DNA of 64,000 nt. Source: an uncultured Sphingomonadaceae bacterium (GTDB lineage: Bacteria > Pseudomonadota > Alphaproteobacteria > Sphingomonadales > Sphingomonadaceae). Made by a program: the position numbers and the translations under genes. The notes under the pieces are model-generated. The model did no database searches. It worked only from the letters and a program-made list of their open reading frames with translations, and was not told where the DNA came from. The stretch covers positions 744,001 through 808,000 of the forward strand of contig CANMVC010000002.1 of assembly GCA_947501325.1 (NCBI GenBank). Reading direction: 5' to 3'. Positions 46,713 to 54,702 of the stretch are shown one piece after another; the first letter of the stretch is position 1, and each line of letters opens with the position of its first letter.

Positions 46713-47156
46713 TTAGTCTGCAGCTTCTTCCAAATAATCGATCAACCGCTCATCCGCCCGAAGCTCGCCTTGAAAATTGCTCAATATGGCCTTGGATGAC
46801 ACGCCCAAGTCATCAGCCTTGATCGCATCTTCAATCTTGTCGCGCAGATGCTCTTCGCCGGTATCCACTGCTTCAATGGCGGCTTCATCGTTATCCTGCA
46901 CAGTTGAACTGATTGTCAGGAACATCCGATGCGCTTTCGCTAGTATCGTACCTTCATTTTCAGGCACTCCGCCAAGCTGCTTGATCTCTGCCTGCACTTC
47001 AGCAGCCATGGCGCGCCGCGCCGCGGCTCTACGGATGAAGAAATTCTTGAACACGTCACGATCGGCCACTTCCGCAGCCTTGGTATATCCATCGCTGGAA
47101 TCGATCAATGTTTCGAGTACGCCATTGAGATGTTCGATTGATTTTTCGTTTGTCAT
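46713..47156 (-). CDS. PA2169-type DUF2383 four-helix protein
   Basis: A helical protein of 147 residues beginning EKSIEHLNGVLETLIDSSDGY and containing AEVADRDVFKNFFIRRAAARR and EEHLRDKIEDAIK segments, the PA2169/DUF2383 ferritin-like family. These are common stress-island proteins of unknown biochemistry. A near-consensus EcfG promoter (GGAAC-N16-GGTT) lies 35 bp upstream, which points to general stress control. It is followed by the PLDc_N gene. Confidence 0.9.
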   Translation of the reverse strand: MTNEKSIEHLNGVLETLIDSSDGYTKAAEVADRDVFKNFFIRRAAARRAMAAEVQAEIKQLGGVPENEGTILAKAHRMFLTISSTVQDNDEAAIEAVDTGEEHLRDKIEDAIKADDLGVSSKAILSNFQGELRADERLIDYLEEAAD

Positions 47157-47190
47157 AAATTCTGCCTCTTATGTTGTTGTTCGAATAATC

Positions 47191-47215
47191 AACCGGCCAG
47201 CTTGACTTCTGTTCC
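47191..47215 (-). promoter_or_regulatory. EcfG-type promoter of the DUF2383 gene
   Basis: On the minus strand, GGAAC (47215-47211), 16 bases, then GGTT (47194-47191), one base off the CGTT consensus. It sits 35 bp before the DUF2383 start, a normal promoter distance. Confidence 0.6.
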
Positions 47216-47235
47216 AAATAAAAAATTTTCTTTTT

Positions 47236-48684
47236 TTGGAACCTTTTTCCGACAGACTTGATAATAAGCGGACATCACGCAGGGGACATTCTATCCGACA
47301 TGCTTTACTCATCGCGGTGGCCATATGGTCTATTGGCCTCAATCCGGACATTTTGTCTGTCGGCTTTGTCGGAACAGCTCATGCGCAGACAGAAGCCAGC
47401 GAACCTCAAAACGACAAGATTGAGCCGATTATTTCAGCGACAGTAGCTGAATCAGATGACCAGGCCATTTTGGAACGGATATCCGGTATCTTTGCTGAAA
47501 TTGAAGAGTTTTCAGCCATAAAGGTCTCCGTTGAGTCGGGCGTCGTCAACCTTACAGGACCGATCAAAAACCAGGACGACGCTGCGCGTGCGCAATCGAT
47601 TGCCCAACGCGTTTCAGGCGTTGTTACTGTAGACACAGACTTCGACAGAGATTTATCGGTGGATGGGAATGTCGAGCCAGTCGTGAGCGATCTGGCTGAT
47701 AGCGTGAACAAATTTGTTGGCGCGCTCCCTCTCATTGGAATAGCGTTTGCTATCGCCTTAGGAATAGGCTTTCTCGGCCACCTCCTCGCCTCGGTAAAGG
47801 CCTTCTGGATACGAATAACGCCCAATATCTTTCTCGCAGAATTGCTGGCGACTTCCGTTCGCGTGATATTTATCGGCCTTGGTTTGTTCATCGCCTTGGA
47901 TATATTAAATGCGACAGCCATTTTGGGAGCCGTATTGGGCGGGGCTGGCGTTATCGGTCTGGCTATCGGCTTTGCCTTGCGAGATACGGTAGACAATTAC
48001 GTCTCCAGCATCATGCTTAGCATCAGGCAACCTTTTCGAGCCAATGATCATGTATTGATTGGCGATCGCGAAGGCCGCGTCGTTAGATTATCATCCCGCG
48101 CGACCATTTTGATGACGCTCGAGGGCAACCATTTGCGCATCCCCAATTCGACTGTCTTTAAGGCCGAGATTTTAAACTACTCCAGGAACCCTCAAAGGCG
48201 CTTTACCTTTGAGTTAGGTGTGGATGCAGATGATGATCCTGCCGCTGCCGTAAAAACCGGGTTAAAAGCTATCAATGCGCAAGACTTTATTTTGGACGAT
48301 CCTGCAGCGACAGCGGAAATTCGGGAAGTGGGCGATTCCAATATCGTGATTGCATTTCATGGATGGGTGGATCAGCGCGAAACCGATTTTAAGAAAGCAC
48401 GGGGAGCAGCTATTCGGGCAGCGAAAAATGCACTCGAAGCAGAGGGCTTTGCTTTACCGGAACCCATCTATCGCCTTCGATTTGACGGCGCGCCACCCAT
48501 TGCTTTGCAAGCCGGGACTGACAGACCTGCCCCCGAAACTAGCGGGAACATAAAAAAGACCACCCCTCCGCAGGAACAAGACTTCGATGTGTCACCTGAG
48601 ACGCATGTAGAACGATTGGTCGGCGATGAAAGAGCTGAGCATGGCGAAGCAGATTTGCTGGATGGCGACCAACCAGTAGAATAA
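47236..48684 (+). CDS. BON-domain MscS-family mechanosensitive channel
   Basis: A protein of about 482 residues. The signal-like segment ends near TAHAQ, a BON domain at ~75-130 (ISGIFAEIEEFSAIKVSVES, LTGPIKNQDDAARAQSIAQR) is followed by TM helices and the MscS pore segment AVLGGAGVIGLAIGFALRDT, and the beta domain includes LRIPNSTVFKAEILNYS. The C-terminal ~50 residues are acidic and disordered. No in-frame ATG fits; the TTG at 47236 is taken. The BON domain probably binds phospholipid or peptidoglycan-side partners. Confidence 0.88.
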   Translation: MEPFSDRLDNKRTSRRGHSIRHALLIAVAIWSIGLNPDILSVGFVGTAHAQTEASEPQNDKIEPIISATVAESDDQAILERISGIFAEIEEFSAIKVSVESGVVNLTGPIKNQDDAARAQSIAQRVSGVVTVDTDFDRDLSVDGNVEPVVSDLADSVNKFVGALPLIGIAFAIALGIGFLGHLLASVKAFWIRITPNIFLAELLATSVRVIFIGLGLFIALDILNATAILGAVLGGAGVIGLAIGFALRDTVDNYVSSIMLSIRQPFRANDHVLIGDREGRVVRLSSRATILMTLEGNHLRIPNSTVFKAEILNYSRNPQRRFTFELGVDADDDPAAAVKTGLKAINAQDFILDDPAATAEIREVGDSNIVIAFHGWVDQRETDFKKARGAAIRAAKNALEAEGFALPEPIYRLRFDGAPPIALQAGTDRPAPETSGNIKKTTPPQEQDFDVSPETHVERLVGDERAEHGEADLLDGDQPVE

Positions 48685-48797
48685 TTGGCATGGTATTAAT
48701 GTAAGTTAGTTATCCGCTCGAGAAATATCATTACATAGCCGCTAGGTTAGAATAACCGGAACATATCATCCAATATGATGGCTGGGGACCAGGACAA

Positions 48798-49217
48798 ATG
48801 ACAGATTGCACGCTAGATTCCGTAATTTATATCAGCACGGCAAGGCCCAATCTCAGCCTTCAAGATTTTTCTGACATCATCGCCGCGTCTCAACGGAAAA
48901 ACGCTGCTTTTGGTATCACCGGCATTCTTTGCTTCAACGGCACAAATTTTATGCAGTTGCTGGAAGGCGAGCGCGAATTGGTCAATGATCGTCTGCTTTT
49001 CATTGGATCGGATAAGCGGCATAATGGCATGGTTACAGTGAAACGCCGGCCCATCAACGAGCGTGAATTTCCTGATTGGGGTATGGCCGGTAGCGTTGTT
49101 CACATACAGGGTGGCGACACGGTTCAGAAGCTAACGGATCTATTGGCAATCGATAGTGTGAGTACCGAGACGCGGGAAATTTTCAATAATTTCGGCGCTC
49201 TGGGCCACGGCGTATAG
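48798..49217 (+). CDS. BLUF-domain blue-light photoreceptor
   Basis: A protein of 139 residues, essentially one BLUF domain. The flavin-contacting residues are present at canonical spacing: Tyr11 (VIYIS), Asn35 (KNAAFGITG) and Gln53 (FMQLLEGE), with a Trp/Met pair later (FPDWGMAG). It should sense blue light through FAD. A short C-terminal tail of ~45 residues has no known effector domain, so it must act through a partner. Position next to nepR-ecfG suggests light input to the stress response, which is inference. Confidence 0.9.
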   Translation: MTDCTLDSVIYISTARPNLSLQDFSDIIAASQRKNAAFGITGILCFNGTNFMQLLEGERELVNDRLLFIGSDKRHNGMVTVKRRPINEREFPDWGMAGSVVHIQGGDTVQKLTDLLAIDSVSTETREIFNNFGALGHGV

Positions 49218-49527
49218 CCGTTGAAGAGGTGGCCGCGGATTCAGTCGTTTTGATGTTCTTTTCACGAGTCTTATCGTCGGATGTCGCTAAACAAATAATC
49301 GGCACCAATCTGAGCGAAAGAATTTCCGGCCAACGTTGAGCATTTGCGGAGAGATAGTGCCACAGTTGGACTTTTCTATCGTAGGGTTTTATGGAACCAA
49401 CGGCGCATTGGGGTGTTTAAGCCCTGATGAAACAGAAATTAAGAGGCTTGTTTTGCCAGATCGAAACGAAAAACATGACCTGGGCTCGGAAGACAGCGGC
49501 TTGGAAAAGCAGGCTTCGGAAGAGTCG
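49218..49527. other. Intergenic region and leader before nepR
   Basis: About 310 bases between the BLUF gene and the nepR start. The nepR frame stays open through most of it but has no ATG before 49528. An EcfG-type promoter at 49393-49417 would give a leader of about 100 nt. Nothing else is recognised. Confidence 0.5.
49393..49417 (+). promoter_or_regulatory. EcfG-type promoter of nepR-ecfG
   Basis: GGAAC (49393-49397), 16 bases, then TGTT (49414-49417), one base off the CGTT consensus. It is positioned to drive nepR-ecfG, so the sigma factor would activate its own operon, as is usual for this system. Confidence 0.65.
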
Positions 49528-49701
49528 ATGATCAACCCAGGTGAAGTGCAAGAAAGATTAGGATTCGGACTACGCTCAATGTATCGTAGCGTGTTGGAAG
49601 AACCATTGCCAGCAGACATGATGGCCCTTCTCGATCAACTGGATGAAAGCGAAGGATCCGGCAGAAGCGACCGGGATTCAGGAACATCATCGAGTGAGTG
49701 A
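49528..49701 (+). CDS. nepR: Anti-sigma factor NepR
   Basis: A protein of 57 residues from the ATG at 49528 (RBS GGAAGAG). It contains the NepR core: RLGFGLRSMYRSVLEEPLPA followed by DMMALLDQLDE. NepR binds and blocks EcfG; phosphorylated PhyR pulls it away. The open frame extends 64 codons upstream without ATG, and a TTG start near 49501 cannot be excluded. It overlaps the ecfG start by a few bases. Confidence 0.88.
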   Translation: MINPGEVQERLGFGLRSMYRSVLEEPLPADMMALLDQLDESEGSGRSDRDSGTSSSE

Positions 49702-50284
49702 AACCGCAAAGCTGTCTACAGCGGACTTTAAGTTACAGTTGACGGACACAATTCCGCATTTGCGCGCCTTTGGCCGCAGTTTGTCTGGTAATCCAGATTT
49801 AGCTGATGACCTGGTGCAGGATACTTTACTGAAAGCATGGGGCGCTCGGGATCGTTTCGTAGCTGGAACTTCCATGAAGGCATGGACGTTTGTCATTTTG
49901 CGCAACACGTATTTTTCTAATATGCGCCGGAAAAAATTTACCGCAAACTATGATGAGACGGTTGCTGAGCGTGTCTTGTCAGCGCCTGCCCCGCAGCAAG
50001 AACCCCTTCATTTGGCGGACCTGCAACGTGCTTTGATGGAAATATCCGACGATCAGCGGGAAGCCGTCATTCTGGTGGGTGCAGGCGGCTATTCGTACGA
50101 AGAGGCGGCAGAAATTGCCGGTTGCGCAATAGGAACCATGAAAAGCCGCGTGTCGCGTGCGCGCCAGACCTTGGAAGGTATTTTGGCAGACGGGCGATTC
50201 ACGGACGCATCTATCGGGCATGACAAAAGCACCAGCACGGCGCTGGAAAACATCATCGATGCTGTTACTGAGCTGGCGCCTTAA
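49694..50284 (+). CDS. ecfG: General stress response sigma factor EcfG
   Basis: An ECF sigma factor of 196 residues from GTG 49694, with region 2 (LADDLVQDTLLKAWGARDRF, then SMKAWTFVILRN) and region 4 (REAVILVGAGGYSYEEAAEI, GTMKSRVSRAR). The match to sphingomonad EcfG begins a few residues after this start; an ATG at 49643 would add 17 residues and overlap nepR more. It recognises GGAAC-N16-CGTT promoters. The C-terminal ~30-residue tail is longer than in many EcfG proteins. Confidence 0.92.
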   Translation: MSETAKLSTADFKLQLTDTIPHLRAFGRSLSGNPDLADDLVQDTLLKAWGARDRFVAGTSMKAWTFVILRNTYFSNMRRKKFTANYDETVAERVLSAPAPQQEPLHLADLQRALMEISDDQREAVILVGAGGYSYEEAAEIAGCAIGTMKSRVSRARQTLEGILADGRFTDASIGHDKSTSTALENIIDAVTELAP

Positions 50285-50290
50285 TTCATT

Positions 50291-50422
50291 CTAGAAAAAG
50301 AATAGAAACGCCACCACGCCGAGCCCAATAATTGCTAGTGGCAAAGACCAAGCCAAGGTTTGTCGGGCCATTCGGCGCGGTTTTCCTTGACGCGCATTTT
50401 GCGTTTTAATTTCTTCGGTCAT
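50291..50422 (-). CDS. 43-residue single-pass membrane protein behind phyR
   Basis: A short gene running ATG 50422 to TAG 50291. The protein begins MTEEIKTQNARQGKPRRMAR, a basic cytoplasmic segment, and continues with one membrane helix (SLPLAIIGLGVVAFLFFF) to the end. The RBS GAGGGAC is well spaced, and the start lies 10 nt after the phyR stop, so translation is probably coupled. The basic-in orientation is typical of real small membrane proteins. I recognise no family. It may regulate a sensor kinase or PhyR at the membrane, which is inference. Confidence 0.65.
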   Translation of the reverse strand: MTEEIKTQNARQGKPRRMARQTLAWSLPLAIIGLGVVAFLFFF

Positions 50423-50432
50423 ATTTTGTCCC

Positions 50433-51221
50433 TCAAGCGCTAGACGCTTCTTTTGTGAAAAATAATGCTTGGCTGATAGCCGCGCGGATAGCGTTTGGCT
50501 GAAATGGTTTTGTAATCAAGAATGTTGGTTCGGGCCGTTCACCAGTTAAGAGGCGCTCTGGAAAGGCTGTAATAAAGATAACCGGCACTGAAAATTTCCC
50601 GAGTATTTCTTTTACGGCGTCGATGCCCGAACTGCCATCGGCCAACTGGATATCTGCGAGCACAAGGCTGGGTCTATTTTGTTCTGCAGCTGCAACAGCT
50701 TCTGCGTGCGTGATAGCGGTACCACACACCGTGTGCCCCAAGTCAGTAACAATCTGTTCCAATTCCATAGATATAAGCGCTTCATCTTCAATGATGAGCA
50801 CGTCTGATCGTATTTCCTTATCGATATCGGCGATTGCGTCTCCGAGCATACCATTTATCGAACTGGCACCCACATCAGCAATATCGGCTACTTCCTCGGT
50901 CGAGAAACCTTCAAGCGCTGTAAGCAATAATATCTGGCGACTTATCGGCGCAATTTTGTGCAATTTATCTTGGGACGTTTCCGAAATATCCATGGAAGCA
51001 ACGTCGCTCGTATCCACGTTGGCCGTTTCCCAAATGCGGTGGAAAATTTTATAGAGCTGTACCCGAGCGTCTCCGCCCTCGTCCACAGATTCTGGATCGG
51101 CAACAATGGCCTCGAGCGTCGCTTTAACAAAAGCGTCTCCGCTTTTCTGGCTACCGGTTAAAGCCCTTGAATATCTGCGCAAATAAGGCAGGTGTGGCTT
51201 CAATGTTGTTGCTAGTGACAT
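50433..51221 (-). CDS. phyR: Anti-anti-sigma response regulator PhyR
   Basis: A protein of 262 residues: an N-terminal sigma-like domain (LPYLRRYSRALTGSQKSGDA, then SRQILLLTALEGFSTEEVAD) and a C-terminal receiver with phospho-acceptor Asp190 (LVLADIQLADG) and Lys in LITKPFQPN. Phosphorylation exposes the sigma-like domain, which captures NepR and frees EcfG. An exact EcfG promoter lies 26 bp upstream. The gene converges with nepR-ecfG, with only the small membrane gene between them. Confidence 0.96.
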   Translation of the reverse strand: MSLATTLKPHLPYLRRYSRALTGSQKSGDAFVKATLEAIVADPESVDEGGDARVQLYKIFHRIWETANVDTSDVASMDISETSQDKLHKIAPISRQILLLTALEGFSTEEVADIADVGASSINGMLGDAIADIDKEIRSDVLIIEDEALISMELEQIVTDLGHTVCGTAITHAEAVAAAEQNRPSLVLADIQLADGSSGIDAVKEILGKFSVPVIFITAFPERLLTGERPEPTFLITKPFQPNAIRAAISQALFFTKEASSA

Positions 51222-51246
51222 CCAAAAACCCTTTCGTCATTGAGCT

Positions 51247-51271
51247 AACGCGCTCTGCCTAGACTGGTTCC
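51247..51271 (-). promoter_or_regulatory. EcfG promoter of phyR
   Basis: On the minus strand GGAAC (51271-51267), 16 bases, then CGTT (51250-51247), an exact consensus match 26 bp before the phyR start. It predicts positive feedback on phyR. Confidence 0.8.
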
Positions 51272-51326
51272 CAACGAAATAACTTTTTTGTCAGGTCCGG
51301 TCATGTCCATCTAATTGGTTTATACG

Positions 51327-51351
51327 GGAACTCAACCGGCTTGCGTGCGTT
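51327..51351 (+). promoter_or_regulatory. EcfG promoter of the ElaB-like gene
   Basis: GGAAC (51327-51331), 16 bases, CGTT (51348-51351), an exact match 38 bp before the ATG at 51389. It is back to back with the phyR promoter. Confidence 0.8.
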
Positions 51352-51388
51352 GATTAAGCATATGCAATCTATGAATGGAGCAAATCAC

Positions 51389-51679
51389 ATGACAGCCAAT
51401 TACACCGAAGAAATGGGTGCCGTAAAATCAGACCTGCAAGCCTTGAAAAATGATATTACCAAACTGACCAAAACGGTTGCCAATGATGCGCAGGAAAACG
51501 CATCCGCGTTGACTTCGAAAGCAAAAAGCAAAATGAAGCAAGCGTCAGATCGCACCAAAGAGGTTAGCTTGCAAAGTAAGGACAAGGCTCATCAGACCGT
51601 TGCGGCCAATCCTTTGGTGAGCATTGCAGCAACAGCTGGCATAGCGCTTATTGTCGGAGCGTTGCTAGCAAGGAAATAA
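51389..51679 (+). CDS. ElaB/YqjD (DUF883)-like membrane-anchored protein
   Basis: A protein of 96 residues: a long charged helix (EEMGAVKSDLQALKNDITKL) and Lys/Ser/Ala-rich region, then a C-terminal membrane helix (NPLVSIAATAGIALIVGALL) ending ARK. This is the ElaB/YqjD pattern, inner-membrane proteins that bind ribosomes in stationary phase in E. coli. The ATG at 51389 has GGAG and follows the EcfG promoter; the frame upstream would begin before the transcription start. It ends at a strong terminator. Confidence 0.85.
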   Translation: MTANYTEEMGAVKSDLQALKNDITKLTKTVANDAQENASALTSKAKSKMKQASDRTKEVSLQSKDKAHQTVAANPLVSIAATAGIALIVGALLARK

Positions 51680-51694
51680 TCCGAATAACCTAAA

Positions 51695-51727
51695 AACCCG
51701 CTGGTTATTGAACCAGCGGGTTTTTTT
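51695..51727. terminator. Bidirectional intrinsic terminator
   Basis: AACCCGCTGGTT (51695-51706), loop ATTG, AACCAGCGGGTT (51711-51722), then a T-run on the plus strand and an A-run before the stem that gives a T-run on the minus strand. It separates the convergent ElaB-like and general stress protein genes. Confidence 0.93.
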
Positions 51728-51745
51728 GTGCCTGTCGTCAAATCA

Positions 51746-52243
51746 TCACATCGCGATTGTTTTATTTTCGCCCATATCAGGTTTCTCATCGGTCATATAA
51801 GCCTTGGCAAGTTCCCAGGCCTGCACCATCTTTGATTCCGGCGATGACCAATATTCAGCAATATTGGGCCGAAAACAAATCGCCGAAACTTTCGGATCAT
51901 CTTTTTCGCAACCAAACCAAGCACTAGCCCAAGGACCCCAGAGGTCATCAATTTTTTCCTGATTGCGATTTACCACGGACTCTCCACTTACGGAAATATA
52001 GGTTTCTTTTTCGGGACATGAATAAGTCAAATTAGTCGACTGCTCGCGATTAATTTCCCCGGTTTTCCCGGAGTTACTTTCCGTTAAAAACCAAATCTCT
52101 CCACTATCGCGATAAAGCTTGCCCTTCATCGGGCGGCTGCGGATTTCGCCGGTAGTTTCGGTGACCAACATCGCGGTTCCTACGTCGTCAATCATGTCAT
52201 ACAGGTCGTCTAAGTCGTCGGTACGCATATTCGCTTTCTCCAT
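51746..52243 (-). CDS. General stress protein 26-type flavin-binding protein
   Basis: A protein of 165 residues of the pyridoxamine-5'-phosphate oxidase-like split-barrel fold: LYDMIDDVGTAMLVTETTGE, RSRPMKGKLYRDSGEIWFL and VNRNQEKIDDLWGPWASAWF segments. The family (general stress protein 26) binds FMN or FAD; its reaction is not established. An exact EcfG promoter lies 41 bp upstream of the ATG. A second ATG 15 bases downstream is an alternative start. Confidence 0.9.
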   Translation of the reverse strand: MEKANMRTDDLDDLYDMIDDVGTAMLVTETTGEIRSRPMKGKLYRDSGEIWFLTESNSGKTGEINREQSTNLTYSCPEKETYISVSGESVVNRNQEKIDDLWGPWASAWFGCEKDDPKVSAICFRPNIAEYWSSPESKMVQAWELAKAYMTDEKPDMGENKTIAM

Positions 52244-52283
52244 ATATTTTCACGCTTATTGTCGCGTTGAGTTACATTGGACT

Positions 52284-52308
52284 AACGCACCTCAAGCTTA
52301 TCCGTTCC
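52284..52308 (-). promoter_or_regulatory. EcfG promoter of the general stress protein gene
   Basis: On the minus strand GGAAC (52308-52304), 16 bases, CGTT (52287-52284), exact consensus, 41 bp before the start of the general stress protein 26-type gene. Confidence 0.8.
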
Positions 52309-52395
52309 TTTAAATTGCAACAGTTTGGAGAGTTTTTCGTTGAACCTTTAATTACGCGAAGAGATACGGTGTATGAATTGAATTGAGGAAGGTCG

Positions 52396-53892
52396 ATGCA
52401 GCAGAGCAATATAGCGGCTAAACTAGAGCATGAACGCCTCGCAACGTTGGACAGCTATCAGATAATGGACAGCCCTCCAGAAGTTGCTTTCGACAGATTG
52501 ACCCGGCTCGCTGCCGACATATTCGACGCGCCCATGGCCACCGTCTCGCTCATTGATGACAAACGGCAGTGGTTTAAATCAGCGGTCGGACTTGAAGAAC
52601 GTGAAACGCCTCGCGACGTAGCCCTATGTTCCAACATAGTTGAAAGCCGGGAAGCCATGATTGTCGAAGACGCAACTTGCGATAGCCGCTTCGATTGCAA
52701 TCCTCACGTCACAGGTCCGCCATTTATTAAATTCTACGCCGGCTATCCCTTGACTGCGCCAAATGGGATGGTTCTTGGAACCATATGGATCGCCGACAAA
52801 GAAATGCGCCAGCGGCCCTCTGATGACGAATTGGACCGGCTCAGGAGCATGGCTGAAATAGTCATGAGCGAACTGGAATTGCGTCGCGAAGTTGAACAGC
52901 GGAAAAAAGCGCAACAGGAAGCTGCCGAGGCACGGGTAGACCTGGAACTATCCCTAGCCCTCAGTTCAACCGCAAGTTGGACGCTGGACTTGGCTAGCGA
53001 CAAGATCAGATGGGGCGGCGCTTATTATAAAGTCTGGGGCGAAGATGCCGATACCGCTCTGACTACTGGTGACGACGCCTTTGCCAGAATTCATCCGGAA
53101 GATCGTCAGAGAATCCGTGAAGCCATGGACAAGGCAGCGGCGCCGGATAGCGGCGGCTATAAAGAGAGTTTTCGGATAGTTTTGCCATCGGGTGAAACGC
53201 GTTGGCTATCAGGACGCGGTAATTATAACCGCAATAGGAATTCCGATACAATTACTGGCATTAATTACGATATTACCGACACGATCCAACAGCAGGAGCA
53301 GCAAAAGCTTCATACGCGTGAACTTCATCATCGTCTGCGCAACCTCTTTGCTACATTGCAATCCATCATGACGCTGACGAAAAACTCGGCAACATCCATT
53401 GATGATTATATTGAGCGGATCGAAGGAAGACTTCGCGCATTGAATCGCGCGCAACAGATATTGCTGGACACCAATTTCGTTACCGGTTCTTTCGCTGCGC
53501 TGGTCAACGATCTCTGCGCGACTTACCCCAAAATAAACTGGACTGGCCCTGACGTCGCTCTGCCTGAAAATGCGATGGTTTCGATATCGCTGGTACTCAA
53601 CGAGTTGGCAACTAACGCGGCCAAATATGGCGCATTGTCTGAAGGAGACGGGACCGTCGCTATCAATTGGTCGATCGGCGATGATGCTAAGCCAGGCGAG
53701 AACTTACTCACGTTATGCTGGCAGGAACGGGGAGGCCCGGTGCTGCATTCATCACCGGCTCGAACTGGTTTTGGCTCGTCCCTGATCGATCACAGTATCA
53801 GACGCAATCTTAAAGGCGAAATCGCTAGGGAATGGTATGAAGATGGTCTAACTTGCTCGATATCGTTTCCTTGTTCTGAAAGCGAAAGTTAG
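52396..53892 (+). CDS. GAF-PAS HWE-family sensor histidine kinase
   Basis: A soluble kinase of 498 residues: an N-terminal GAF domain (LCSNIVESREAMIVEDATCD, YAGYPLTAPNGMVLG), a coiled linker, a PAS domain (about 190-300) and an HWE-type transmitter with phospho-acceptor His312 in ELHHRLRNLFATLQ, LNELATNAAKYGAL and the WxE motif in LCWQERGG. HWE/HisKA2 kinases are the usual phosphodonors of PhyR. It overlaps the Crp/Fnr gene by one base. It probably feeds the stress response; its signal is unknown. Confidence 0.92.
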   Translation: MQQSNIAAKLEHERLATLDSYQIMDSPPEVAFDRLTRLAADIFDAPMATVSLIDDKRQWFKSAVGLEERETPRDVALCSNIVESREAMIVEDATCDSRFDCNPHVTGPPFIKFYAGYPLTAPNGMVLGTIWIADKEMRQRPSDDELDRLRSMAEIVMSELELRREVEQRKKAQQEAAEARVDLELSLALSSTASWTLDLASDKIRWGGAYYKVWGEDADTALTTGDDAFARIHPEDRQRIREAMDKAAAPDSGGYKESFRIVLPSGETRWLSGRGNYNRNRNSDTITGINYDITDTIQQQEQQKLHTRELHHRLRNLFATLQSIMTLTKNSATSIDDYIERIEGRLRALNRAQQILLDTNFVTGSFAALVNDLCATYPKINWTGPDVALPENAMVSISLVLNELATNAAKYGALSEGDGTVAINWSIGDDAKPGENLLTLCWQERGGPVLHSSPARTGFGSSLIDHSIRRNLKGEIAREWYEDGLTCSISFPCSESES

Positions 53893-54632
53893 TGGCCCGT
53901 GAAGCTCTCCTGCGACGTATTTCCTTTTACGCCGATCTAGATGACAAAGATAAAAACGAGGTGCGGGCTCTAAAAGGGCATGAAAAACGCTTTCCACGTA
54001 ACGCCGAAGTTATTGATGCAGGGCAACAACTGGATAGCGTTCTCATCGTCAAGGAAGGATGGGCCATACGCTACAAGACCTTGGATGACGGGCGCAGACA
54101 AGTGCTTAACGTTCTGTTGCCCGGCGATATGTTTGATCTTCAGGTACTAGTTGCGGCCGAGGCAGATCATTCAGTTTTAGCCGTCACAGATCTCGAAACC
54201 CTGTCGATAAAGCCTTCGACTTTTCGGGATATATTGACAGAGTCGGGAAAGCTCACCCTCGCCTTCTGGTGGATGCAGGTTCAGGAAGAGGCGTTTTTGA
54301 GAGAGCAAATCATCCGCAACGGTCAACAGACAGCACGCGAACGCATCGGGCATTTTCTCCTTGAGCTTCATCGCCGTGTACAGATTGTAAAAAAAGGCAC
54401 TCGTGACGGATTTCGCCTGCCATTGACCCAAACCGTTATTGCTGATGCCTTGGGACTAACTCCCATCCACACTAACCGGGTGCTGCGGCAGTTAGAACGA
54501 GATGGACTGATCGAACGAGAAAAAGGCTGGGTCGTCTTTCAAGACGCGGAACGCCTAGCGGAAATAAGCGATTTCGACCCCAGCTACTTCCATTTGGATG
54601 CTTTTCGTATGCGATTGGGACGAGTTGAATAA
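53892..54632 (+). CDS. Crp/Fnr-family transcription regulator
   Basis: A regulator of 246 residues: a cyclic-nucleotide-type beta-roll (LDSVLIVKEGWAIRYKTLDD, LPGDMFDLQVLVAAEAD), a dimer helix and a winged helix (LPLTQTVIADALGLTPIHTN). There is no FNR-type Cys set, so an iron-sulfur oxygen sensor is unlikely. The start is GTG, sharing one base with the kinase stop, so the two genes are coupled. Its target genes cannot be read from here. Confidence 0.92.
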   Translation: MAREALLRRISFYADLDDKDKNEVRALKGHEKRFPRNAEVIDAGQQLDSVLIVKEGWAIRYKTLDDGRRQVLNVLLPGDMFDLQVLVAAEADHSVLAVTDLETLSIKPSTFRDILTESGKLTLAFWWMQVQEEAFLREQIIRNGQQTARERIGHFLLELHRRVQIVKKGTRDGFRLPLTQTVIADALGLTPIHTNRVLRQLERDGLIEREKGWVVFQDAERLAEISDFDPSYFHLDAFRMRLGRVE

Positions 54633-54649
54633 AATATTATGTTCGGGGT

Positions 54650-54674
54650 GGAACCTTATGCTATTCCTTGCGTT
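54650..54674 (+). promoter_or_regulatory. EcfG promoter of the acidic lipoprotein gene
   Basis: GGAAC (54650-54654), 16 bases, CGTT (54671-54674), exact consensus, 28 bp before the ATG at 54703. Confidence 0.8.
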
Positions 54675-54702
54675 AGTCGGACATCTGATAAAGGGAGTTT
54701 TT

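Noticed and set aside
47238-47262. GGAAC at the start of the BON-MscS gene
   Set aside because: No CGTT-like element follows at 16 or 17 bases, and it would lie within the gene if the TTG start is right.
48758-48783. GGAAC before the BLUF gene
   Set aside because: The element 17 bases on is GGCT, too far from CGTT to call a promoter.
49865-49890. GGAAC-N17-CGTT within the ecfG coding sequence
   Set aside because: It lies inside the gene with no start downstream that needs it, and its spacing differs from the seven placed promoters. Probably chance.
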